Shown: in pieces, positions 1 through 5,802 of the stretch
How the letters are laid out: each line of letters begins with the position of its first letter
How positions within the stretch are numbered: the first letter of the stretch is position 1
Assembly: GCA_946222625.1 (NCBI GenBank)
Contig: CAMILJ010000043.1
Span: 1-12,937 of the forward strand
Direction of reading: 5' to 3'
Length of the DNA stretch: 12,937 bases
Origin: an uncultured Corynebacterium sp.
Lineage (GTDB): Bacteria; Actinomycetota; Actinomycetes; Mycobacteriales; Mycobacteriaceae
Translations under genes and position numbers: made by a program
The notes under the pieces: model-generated
What the model was told of the DNA's origin: nothing
Seen by the model: the letters and a program-made list of their open reading frames with translations, nothing else
The model's database searches: none

Positions 1-708
1 GGCATCGGTTCCTTCGCGGAGAAGACCCTGGTCCACGAAGGCCAGTGCACCAAGGTCAACCCGGAGGCGGATCCTGCCGCCGCGGGCCTGTTGGGCTGTG
101 GCGTGATGGCCGGCCTGGGCGCTGCGGTCAACACCGCGGATGTCCAGCGCGGCGAGTCCGTCGTGGTCTTTGGCTGCGGTGGCGTGGGCATGGCGGCCAT
201 CGCCGGCGCGGCGTTGGCTGGTGCCTCCAAGGTCATCGCCGTGGACCTGGACCCGGACAAGCTGGAGCTGGCTAAGAAGTTCGGTGCTACCCACACCGTT
301 GCGGCGAAGGACAAGTCCGAAGAAGAGGTCATCGAGGCGGTCCGCGAGCTCACCGAGGGCTTCGGCACCGACGTGGCCATTGACGCCGTGGGCATCCCGG
401 TTACCACCCGTCAGGCCTTCTACTCCCGCGACCTGGCCGGACGCATGGTCATGGTGGGCGTGCCGAACCTCACCAGCCGCTTCGACGTCCCGGCCATCGA
501 CTTCTTCAGCCGCGGCGGTTCACTCAAGTCCTCCTGGTACGGCGACTGCCTGCCGGAGCGTGACTTCCCCATGTACGTCGACCTCTCCCTGCAGGGACGC
601 TTCCCACTCAAGGATTTCGTGACCGAGCGCATTGGCCTCGACGACGTGGAAGAGGCCTTCGCTACCATGAAGGCCGGTAAGGTACTTCGATCCGTAGTGG
701 AGCTGTAA
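1..708 (+). CDS. fadH: S-(hydroxymethyl)mycothiol dehydrogenase, 3' part (zinc alcohol dehydrogenase family)
   Basis: The reading frame is open from the first base, so the N-terminal part, probably about 130 residues with most of the catalytic zinc site, lies outside the window. The visible 235 residues contain the Cys of the GCGVMAGLG stretch (visible residue 33), which corresponds to the third catalytic-zinc ligand of class III alcohol dehydrogenases. A Rossmann motif GCGGVG (58-63) follows, and an Asp at residue 82 fits NAD(H) rather than NADP(H). The family oxidises the mycothiol-formaldehyde adduct to S-formylmycothiol in the cytoplasm, as MscR/AdhE2 does in mycobacteria and FadH/AdhE in C. 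glutamicum. I assign this substrate partly from the neighbour: an MBL-fold hydrolase directly downstream is the arrangement I recall for the mycobacterial mscR locus. Another zinc alcohol dehydrogenase specificity cannot be excluded from the C-terminal part alone. The stop TAA is followed at once by the next ATG. Confidence 0.85.
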   Translation, partial: GIGSFAEKTLVHEGQCTKVNPEADPAAAGLLGCGVMAGLGAAVNTADVQRGESVVVFGCGGVGMAAIAGAALAGASKVIAVDLDPDKLELAKKFGATHTVAAKDKSEEEVIEAVRELTEGFGTDVAIDAVGIPVTTRQAFYSRDLAGRMVMVGVPNLTSRFDVPAIDFFSRGGSLKSSWYGDCLPERDFPMYVDLSLQGRFPLKDFVTERIGLDDVEEAFATMKAGKVLRSVVEL

Positions 709-1344
709 ATGATCATTGAACAGTTTGTAACTTCAGGAAAGTTCCGCCTCGACGGCGGCGAGTGGGACGTGGACAATAACGTCTACATCCTGGCCGCAGG
801 TAGCGCGACTAGCGACGCCGAGTGCTACATCATCGATCCTTCCCACGACGCCGAGCGCGTCATCGAAGAGGTGGGCCAGCGCACGGTCAAGGGAGTTATC
901 CTCACCCACGCACACAACGACCACTGCGAGCTCGCACCCCAGGTGGCTGAGCACTTCGATGTGTCCATCTACCTGCACCCGGATGACCGCCCCCTGTGGG
1001 AGGAAACGCACGAGGATGCGACCTTCGTGCCGCTGGAGGATAACCAGCTCTTTACCGTGGGCGATAGCGACTTCGTGGTCTTCCACACGCCGGGTCACTC
1101 GCCGGGATGCGTGGTGCTCTACATTGTGGACGAGGCCACGCTTCTGTCGGGCGATACTCTCTTCAACGGCGGACCCGGCGCCACCGGCCGCAAGTACTCC
1201 GATTTCGACGTTATCATCGAGTCCCTGCGCAATCGCGTGCTGAACCTCCCGCCGGAGACCCGCGTCCTGCCGGGCCACGGCGATGAGACCACCATTGGTG
1301 CTGAGGCGGCGCGTATCGATGAGTACGTCGCGCGCGGCTACTAG
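709..1344 (+). CDS. MBL-fold metallohydrolase, candidate S-formylmycothiol hydrolase
   Basis: This 211-residue protein has the full zinc-binding set of the metallo-beta-lactamase fold. The set is T-H67-A-H69-N-D71-H72, then H130 in HTPGHSPG, D149 in LSGDTLF and H190 in LPGHG. The size and pattern match the glyoxalase II-like hydrolase group, which cleaves thioesters of small thiols. There is no signal peptide, so it should act in the cytoplasm. The ATG directly follows the TAA of the dehydrogenase gene (TAAATG), with a GGAG-type ribosome site inside the end of that gene, so the two are very likely translationally coupled. From this coupling I infer that it handles the product of the dehydrogenase, S-formylmycothiol, releasing formate and mycothiol. 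The fold and metal site are seen directly. The substrate is an inference from context. Confidence 0.85.
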   Translation: MIIEQFVTSGKFRLDGGEWDVDNNVYILAAGSATSDAECYIIDPSHDAERVIEEVGQRTVKGVILTHAHNDHCELAPQVAEHFDVSIYLHPDDRPLWEETHEDATFVPLEDNQLFTVGDSDFVVFHTPGHSPGCVVLYIVDEATLLSGDTLFNGGPGATGRKYSDFDVIIESLRNRVLNLPPETRVLPGHGDETTIGAEAARIDEYVARGY

Positions 1345-1355
1345 CTCTTAAACCT

Positions 1356-1403
1356 CGGCCTAGAGCTAAGCTCTAGGCCGTCCTCGGCCGGCCCTAGGCC
1401 GGC
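1356..1403. terminator. Two adjacent perfect hairpins between convergent genes
   Basis: The first is an 11-bp perfect stem, CGGCCTAGAGC (1356-1366) with GCTCTAGGCCG (1370-1380) and a TAA loop. The second is a 7-bp perfect stem, GCCGGCC (1387-1393) with GGCCGGC (1397-1403). Its CTA loop is the reverse complement of the ccdA stop codon. They sit between the ends of the MBL gene (+) and the ccdA gene (-), so they probably end transcription from both sides. Neither strand has a good T-run after the stems. The best is a short AGGTTTAA on the minus strand, so the termination role is likely but not of textbook form. Confidence 0.6.
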
Positions 1404-2188
1404 GTGCGGGCGGCCTTTACTCCTGCCACCACCGTGGCGGCGAGTGAAAGCCCGAACCAGACCCACGCATCCGCCACGCCCGCGCTGAAGGCGCGGGCTT
1501 TTTCTTGCACCGCGAACTGCGCATCCGTGCTTAAGACTGCGGGTAGTGTTGCGCTGCCGTAGCTTAAGATAAACAGCACGCCGATGAGCACGAAGAACGC
1601 GCCCGATACGAGGGAAAGGGTATTCGTGCGCACGGGGCCGAGGTCCACCTCGCGCCCGCGCAGCCACGACCATGAACCCACATTGAGGCGCTCCCACAGT
1701 GCGGCCAGCACAAAGAGCGGTGCGGCCATGCCCGCGGCATAAGCCACCATGATGAGCCCGCCGTAGAGCGCGCTGCCGGATGCGGCGGCCGTCGTGAGAA
1801 CAGCGCCCAGGAGCGGGCCCGCGCAAAAGCCGGCGAAGCCATAAACCGCGCCGAGCAGAAATACCCTTCCCCGAGCCTTACCGGACAGTGCATCTATGCC
1901 GGGGATGCGGAAGCCACCGCCCAGGGCGGTAAAGATTCCCAGCGCAATGATGATCCAGCCCGCCACCGTGATGACCTGGCTACGATACTGCGCCAGCACG
2001 GCGGCTAAGCCCATGCCGATGGGTACGAGGGTGGTGCACAGACCCAAAAAGAAGACCAGGGTTTTGAACAGCAGCTGGCGCTGCGACTCGAAGGCATAGG
2101 CAAAGAAGGCTGGCACCAACAGTGCTGAACAGGGGCTGATCAAGGTCAGCACGCCGGCGATGACGGCGCCGAAGATTCCGATACTCAC
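1394..2188 (-). CDS. ccdA: CcdA/DsbD-type transmembrane thiol-disulfide carrier
   Basis: This 264-residue polytopic membrane protein has about six hydrophobic segments. The two hallmark cysteines are visible: C20 in SPCSALLVP of the first segment and C122 in GFCAGPLLG of a later segment. These pair in CcdA proteins to pass electrons from cytoplasmic thioredoxin across the membrane to an extracytoplasmic thiol protein. I choose the GTG at 2188 rather than the upstream start at 2254. The GTG overlaps the TGA of the 30-codon gene by four bases (GTGA), a G-rich site precedes it, and the family begins with the hydrophobic SIGIFGAVIAG segment. The gene ends the operon with the DsbA-like gene, so its likely partner is that protein. 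A role in cytochrome c maturation is also possible, but no ccsA or resB is in the window. Confidence 0.85.
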   Translation of the reverse strand: MSIGIFGAVIAGVLTLISPCSALLVPAFFAYAFESQRQLLFKTLVFFLGLCTTLVPIGMGLAAVLAQYRSQVITVAGWIIIALGIFTALGGGFRIPGIDALSGKARGRVFLLGAVYGFAGFCAGPLLGAVLTTAAASGSALYGGLIMVAYAAGMAAPLFVLAALWERLNVGSWSWLRGREVDLGPVRTNTLSLVSGAFFVLIGVLFILSYGSATLPAVLSTDAQFAVQEKARAFSAGVADAWVWFGLSLAATVVAGVKAARTPA

Positions 2189-2277
2189 AGGCTCACCCCC
2201 ACTGCATAACCACCCAATAAGGCGGTCAAGATAACCAGCGCAATAAAGACCCACACGATCAGCGGTGGTTTAGGCAT
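2185..2277 (-). CDS. 30-residue single-pass membrane microprotein
   Basis: A short ATG frame encodes 30 residues: a basic and proline-rich start (MPKPP), then one hydrophobic helix (about residues 6-28, LIVWVFIALVILTALLGGYA) and a two-residue tail. Its ATG overlaps the end of the DsbA-like gene by eight bases (ATGCCTAA). Its TGA overlaps the GTG of ccdA by four bases, so it fills exactly the space between the two. Such nested overlaps on both sides are hard to explain unless the frame is translated, and they suggest coupled translation of all three genes. I do not recognise the family. It could be a small partner or assembly factor of the CcdA-like protein, or a frame that mainly delivers ribosomes to the ccdA start. 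Confidence 0.65.
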   Translation of the reverse strand: MPKPPLIVWVFIALVILTALLGGYAVGVSL

Positions 2278-3139
2278 TGGCCGCCTTTCCCAGCTGCTCT
2301 TGGATGATCTGCTCAAAAGCCTCGGGCGGCTGCGCACCACCGACGAACTGATCTCCCACCACGAATGCCGGTGTACCCGTAATGCCGATCTGGGAGGCAT
2401 AGCTGGTGGCCGTTTCAACGACCTCAGTGTAGGTATCATCCGTGGCCTGTTGGCGGAACTTATCCAGGTCCGTAACGCCCGCCTTCTTGGCAAACTTCAT
2501 GAAGTCTTCGATGCCGAACTCCGGGTGGCCGTCGATGTCCTTGCTGGCGGTATAGAGCTCGTGCTTGAACTCCTGGAACTTACCCTGTGCCGCGGCCGCG
2601 CGCCCGGCCTTGGCGGCCTCGATGGCGGCGGGGCCGTTGACAGGGAAGTCATTCCACTCGATGCGCACAAGGCCCTTTTCAACGTACTTCTTAAGGATGT
2701 CCGGCTCGGTGACATTGGCGTGACGGGAGCAGAACGGGCACTCGAAATCGGAGAACTCCGAAATCACCACGGGTGCATCCACCGCACCCACGGCGAAAGG
2801 ATCGTTGTCCTTCTTGCGGTGCACCACCGTGATATCCCCCGACATGGTGTCACCGCCGGGCCCGAACATCATCGGGTCACCCTTCCCATCGGAGAACTTC
2901 GTGCCGGGCGTGGCCTTGGCGGCATCCTTCGCCAGGTCTTCGGCTGTCGCCGTGCTCGTTGCGGTCTCCTGCGCTGTGGAAGTGCTTTCATTGCTGGAAG
3001 AGGTGCGCTCTGCCAGCAGGAAGCCAATGATGATGGCCAAAACAACAACGATCACCAACAATCCCCACGCCACGGGGCTGATGGTGGATAGCGCTGACTT
3101 CTTCTGATCGTTGGTGGACTGGGAGGATGAACTAGGCAT
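2270..3139 (-). CDS. Membrane-anchored DsbA-like thiol-disulfide oxidoreductase
   Basis: This 289-residue protein has a hydrophilic N-terminus, one transmembrane anchor (about residues 22-43), a Ser/Thr-rich linker (about 45-70) and a C-terminal thioredoxin-fold domain of the DsbA/Thioredoxin_4 type. The active site is C134-P-F-C137 in FSDFECPFCSRH, and the cis-proline loop is GTPAF (T256-P257). It would act on the outer face of the membrane to form or exchange disulfides in secreted proteins. The small protein and CcdA-like protein encoded directly downstream could recycle it. The ATG at 3139 has an AAGG ribosome site about 7-10 bases upstream, and the family start fits. Whether it oxidises or isomerises substrates cannot be read from the sequence. 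The CPFC centre is compatible with either. Confidence 0.9.
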   Translation of the reverse strand: MPSSSSQSTNDQKKSALSTISPVAWGLLVIVVVLAIIIGFLLAERTSSSNESTSTAQETATSTATAEDLAKDAAKATPGTKFSDGKGDPMMFGPGGDTMSGDITVVHRKKDNDPFAVGAVDAPVVISEFSDFECPFCSRHANVTEPDILKKYVEKGLVRIEWNDFPVNGPAAIEAAKAGRAAAAQGKFQEFKHELYTASKDIDGHPEFGIEDFMKFAKKAGVTDLDKFRQQATDDTYTEVVETATSYASQIGITGTPAFVVGDQFVGGAQPPEAFEQIIQEQLGKAANA

Positions 3140-3186
3140 GCGATTACCTTAACGCGTTTAAGCCCGTTTGGGTGAGGCGGCTCCTG

Positions 3187-3192
3187 ATTATG
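3187..3192 (-). promoter_or_regulatory. Possible -10 element for the thiol-redox operon
   Basis: On the minus strand CATAAT lies about 48 bases before the DsbA-like start, between the large palindrome and the gene. I find no good -35 hexamer at 16-18 bases, which is common in corynebacteria, so this rests on the -10 alone. Confidence 0.3.
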
Positions 3193-3211
3193 GGCAGGGC
3201 CGGTTAAGTAT

Positions 3212-3277
3212 GTACGGATCGATCAAATAAGGCCTCAGATCCCGTTGGTTTTCGGTCCTTATTTGATCGATATGTAC
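3212..3277. repeat. Interrupted palindrome with 21-base arms between rmlA and the DsbA-like gene
   Basis: Arms at 3212-3232 and 3257-3277 are inverted copies matching at 19 of 21 positions. The core ATCGATCAAATAAGG (15 bases) is perfect and the outer GTAC is shared, with a 24-base spacer. It starts 8 bases beyond the rmlA stop codon and lies upstream of the DsbA-like gene. As RNA it would form a strong stem-loop, so it may terminate or protect the rmlA transcript. There is no T-run on either side, however. Its A+T-rich core differs from the surroundings and it is unrelated in sequence to the repeats around the ATPase gene. Confidence 0.7.
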
Positions 3278-3284
3278 CTCGGTC

Positions 3285-4151
3285 TCAGCTCTCTTGGGCG
3301 GTGGCGAGGAGATAGCGGCCATAGCCGGACTTCAAGAGGGGCTCGGCCAGCTCGGTGAGTGCCGCGGCATCGATGAAGCCTTCCGTAAAGGCAGCCACCT
3401 CCGGCGAGCCGATGACGGTGCCGGTGCGCTTCTGCATCACCTCGACGTAAGCCGAAGCCTCACTCATGGAGTCCACCGTGCCGGTATCCAGCCAGACATC
3501 ACCGCGCTGCATACGCTTGACGCGCAGGCGCCCGCGGCGCAGGTACTCTTCGTTGACGGCGGTGATCTCGAGCTCCCCGCGCGCGCTGGGCGTGATGGAC
3601 TTGGCAATCTCCACCACGGAATTGTCATAGAAGTACAAGCCCACCACAGCGTGGTTGGACTTAGGCGCGGCGGGCTTTTCCTCAATGGACAGAGCCTGGC
3701 CTGCGGAGTCAAAGTCCACAACGCCATAGCGCTGCGGATCGGAGACCTCGTAGGCAAAGATGATGCCGCCGTCTGGGCGGTGGCATTCGTTCAGCGCGGT
3801 GGAGAAACCGTGGCCATCAAAGATGTTGTCACCCAGGACAAGGGCCACGTCATCCTCGGCGATGAAGTCTTCCGCGATGAGGAAGGCCTGCGCCAAGCCC
3901 TCGGGGCGCGGCTGCACCGCATAGTGAAGCATGAGGCCTAGCTGGGAACCGTCACCAAGCAGGCGTTGGAAGGCTGCTTGGTCCTCCGGGGTAGTGATGA
4001 TGAGGATCTCGCGGATGCCGGCCTGGATCAGGGTGGTCAGCGGGTAGTAGACCATCGGTTTGTCATAGATGGGCATGAGCTGCTTCGAGATGCCCTTGGT
4101 GATGGGGTAGAGGCGGGTCCCAGAACCGCCTGCGAGGATGATGCCCTTCAT
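3285..4151 (-). CDS. rmlA: Glucose-1-phosphate thymidylyltransferase
   Basis: This 288-residue protein converts glucose-1-phosphate and dTTP into dTDP-glucose, the first step of dTDP-L-rhamnose synthesis. The family signatures are in order: the nucleotide-binding GGSGTRLYP near the N-terminus, GDNIF, RYGVVDFD, EEKPAAPKSN, VGLYFYDN, ELEITAVNEEYL and WLDTGT. I take the ATG at 4151, which gives MKGIILAGG as in other RmlA proteins. The frame stays open upstream to a GTG at 4217, but that runs into the inverted repeat. No clear ribosome site precedes the ATG. A TAAGCT (4160-4165 on the minus strand) lies 8 bases before it and could be a -10 box for a leaderless transcript. The gene is separated from rmlCD by the repeat-bounded ATPase unit, so it either has its own promoter or depends on read-through. 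Confidence 0.95.
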   Translation of the reverse strand: MKGIILAGGSGTRLYPITKGISKQLMPIYDKPMVYYPLTTLIQAGIREILIITTPEDQAAFQRLLGDGSQLGLMLHYAVQPRPEGLAQAFLIAEDFIAEDDVALVLGDNIFDGHGFSTALNECHRPDGGIIFAYEVSDPQRYGVVDFDSAGQALSIEEKPAAPKSNHAVVGLYFYDNSVVEIAKSITPSARGELEITAVNEEYLRRGRLRVKRMQRGDVWLDTGTVDSMSEASAYVEVMQKRTGTVIGSPEVAAFTEGFIDAAALTELAEPLLKSGYGRYLLATAQES

Positions 4152-4209
4152 GGGCTTTAAGCTTAACTGAGGGGTCTCGCGCCGGAGTGTGGCGGCGCGG
4201 GCTGGCGAA

Positions 4210-4273
4210 CATAACACTTAACTTCCCACTTAACATAACACCTGGGAAGATAAGTGTTATGTTGAGTGTTATG
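4210..4273 (+). repeat. Left 64-bp inverted repeat, itself a hairpin
   Basis: The repeat starts with CATAACACTTAACTTCCCA (4210-4228), continues through a 14-base loop, and pairs back with 4243-4261 with one mismatch. A further GTGTTATG ends it at 4273. It has four copies of the octamer CATAACAC or its complement (4210-4217, 4234-4241, 4254-4261, 4266-4273). CACTTAAC occurs twice, 12 bases apart. It ends 2 bases from the stop codon of the ATPase gene. Confidence 0.9.
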
Positions 4274-4275
4274 TT

Positions 4276-5709
4276 CTATTTACGCAGCCTGTAGCGTTGT
4301 TTAGGGCTGCGTCCGGGCTCGGTCTTTTCGGCGATGTTATCGCGAATGAGCTCATTCAGTGCATTCTGGACTGCTGTCCGGCTCAACTTTGTAGCTTCCA
4401 CTAGCTCAGTTGTAGACACAGATGGGCTGCCATGGAGTAGATGCTCCACGTGGTCGCGGGCGGTGCCATAGCGTTCCTGGGTAGCTACTCTGCGGCGATG
4501 GAAAATGATGGTAAAGCTGTCGAGGCGATTGATAATTTCCGGCTTAGGCATGAGCGCGTCAGCTAAGGCCTGGTGAATGGTGGCGATGCCCGTGCCGCGG
4601 TTCTCTGCGGCGACGCCGCCTTCTGGTAGGGGAATGTCCTCTAGGAACGTGGCAAGGCGTTGATTGCGAGTAGAGCTGACGCCAGCTTCTCCAAGATTAT
4701 GGAGCGTAACCCCGCCATAAAGGCCGCCAGGGTTAGTGATTTCCAGGCGGTCAACAAACATGTTGATTTGTACTTGACTGCCGCGAGCAGTCGGGGAGTA
4801 GTCACGGTGCATGAGTGCATTTACTAATGCTTCACGAACAGCAACTAAGGGATAGTCCGGAAGCGCGGTCCGGGATTTATCGCCAATAAAGCCGGCGGTG
4901 CGCATATTCTTCTTTACGATGTCGATGCCTTCGCTCACCAGCTCTGGAATCGTACCGTGAAGGGTGGCGCTGTCGAGGAGGCGAATGCCCGTGGTGACAT
5001 CACCTTTCGACGTTCCGGGGAAGAGTGCGAAGGTGACCGTTAACCGGGGGAAGAATTCCTGTGGGTAGTCTCCCATGACAAGGAGTGAGGCCAGCGTGGG
5101 GTGGCCGTCCTTGAGGACTCGTAGACGCTTGAGGGCTATGTCCTGCCCATTTGCAAAGGTCTTGGGGCGGCGCTCTTTCTGCACTTGGAGGAAGTTATCA
5201 AGAGTGGCGCCCTCAATGTCTTCCACTGTGGCATCCGGGATGGCATCTTCATCCCAGGTCGGTTGCGTGTGCTCTTCAACGAGCCTATTTACCTCGTACT
5301 GGGACAGGCGCGTATCACCATCGCCGGTGCGAATATAGCTCCCTTTGTACAGCCCTCTTTCGGCCACATAGCAGGGTTTATCGCGTGCGGGAAGCTCATC
5401 GATCTCTGCGACGAGTATGTTGCTGCCTTCAAACTCGATGATGTCGATTCGCGGGCGGACCGGCGGGATGAGCTGTTGGCAGCGAGTTTCCAATTGGTCT
5501 TGGGCGGTGGAGGCGGAGAATTTTTTGACCGGGGAGAAGCCGTCCTGCTCTGAAAGGCCGATGATGAGCGTCCCGCCGTCCCCGTTTGCGAAGGCGCCGA
5601 GCGTGGAGAGTACTTCCTTGCTGACGGAAGATTTGACCTCTACGGATTGTTTATCGCTTCCAATGACTCGGAGCTGTGCGATGAGTTCGGAGAGTGTTGT
5701 AGGGGTCAT
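4276..5709 (-). CDS. Schlafen/AlbA_2 - GHKL-like ATPase - winged-helix protein (COG2865 type)
   Basis: This 477-residue soluble protein has three parts. Residues about 20-130 form a Schlafen AlbA_2 domain, with VEVKSS, AFANGDGGTLIIGLSE and SYIRTGD as typical features. Residues about 285-405 form a GHKL-type ATP-binding domain of the kind found at the RecG-like C-terminus, with R292-EALVNAL-MHRDY as the N-box, NPGGL (326-330) and RGTGI (371-375). Residues about 415-477 form a winged helix-turn-helix (STTELVEATKLSRTAVQNAL) with a basic end. Such proteins are annotated as predicted transcriptional regulators or ATP-binding proteins, and some sit in phage-defence contexts; their biochemistry is poorly known. 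The ATG at 5709 has a GGGAAAGG ribosome site. The gene is enclosed by inverted repeats, and its promoter region overlaps the right repeat, so autoregulation through the winged helix is plausible but unproven. Confidence 0.85.
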   Translation of the reverse strand: MTPTTLSELIAQLRVIGSDKQSVEVKSSVSKEVLSTLGAFANGDGGTLIIGLSEQDGFSPVKKFSASTAQDQLETRCQQLIPPVRPRIDIIEFEGSNILVAEIDELPARDKPCYVAERGLYKGSYIRTGDGDTRLSQYEVNRLVEEHTQPTWDEDAIPDATVEDIEGATLDNFLQVQKERRPKTFANGQDIALKRLRVLKDGHPTLASLLVMGDYPQEFFPRLTVTFALFPGTSKGDVTTGIRLLDSATLHGTIPELVSEGIDIVKKNMRTAGFIGDKSRTALPDYPLVAVREALVNALMHRDYSPTARGSQVQINMFVDRLEITNPGGLYGGVTLHNLGEAGVSSTRNQRLATFLEDIPLPEGGVAAENRGTGIATIHQALADALMPKPEIINRLDSFTIIFHRRRVATQERYGTARDHVEHLLHGSPSVSTTELVEATKLSRTAVQNALNELIRDNIAEKTEPGRSPKQRYRLRK

Positions 5710-5738
5710 GAGCAGGCCTTTCCCTCGGTGTTCCCCAG

Positions 5739-5802
5739 CATAACACTCAACATACCACTTAACTTCCCAGGTGTTATGTTAAGTGGGAAGTTAAGTGTTA
5801 TG
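5739..5802 (-). repeat. Right 64-bp inverted repeat, upstream of the ATPase gene
   Basis: Read on the minus strand it matches the left repeat at 62 of 64 positions. The two differences both lie in the second hairpin arm. In this copy the arm reads TGGGAAGTTAAGTGGTATG and again pairs with CATAACACTTAACTTCCCA with one mismatch, at a different place from the left copy. It lies 29 bases before the ATPase start, so it overlaps the likely promoter zone. On its outer side the bases TAA at 5798-5800 (minus) are the stop codon of rmlCD. Confidence 0.9.

Larger units (their letters stand above)
4210..5802. mobile_element. Inverted-repeat-bounded single-gene unit inserted in the rml operon
   Basis: A 1593-bp segment is bounded by 64-bp inverted repeats that match at 62 positions. 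It contains a single gene (4276-5709) that fills it almost completely: 2 bases lie between the left repeat and the stop codon, and 29 bases between the start codon and the right repeat. It separates rmlCD from rmlA, which are otherwise adjacent in the order I recall for C. glutamicum. By eye its gene is less G+C-rich than the genes on either side. No transposase and no target-site duplication are visible: the flanks are ...GGCGAA on the left and CCGGAT... on the right. Mobility is therefore inferred from the boundaries and position, not shown. The alternative is that the repeats are regulatory sites duplicated around the gene. Confidence 0.55.

Noticed and set aside
2189..2254. Upstream extension of ccdA
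   Set aside because: The added residues are read from the same bases as the 30-codon gene in another frame. The GTG at 2188 has the coupled overlap and the family-like start.
4152..4217. Upstream extension of rmlA to a GTG at 4217
   Set aside because: It would add 22 residues unlike any RmlA start and would begin inside the inverted repeat.
4276..5709. Reading the ATPase gene as a transposase or a RecG helicase
   Set aside because: There is no DDE, tyrosine- or serine-recombinase motif and no helicase Walker boxes. The similarity to RecG annotation is limited to the C-terminal ATP-binding fold.
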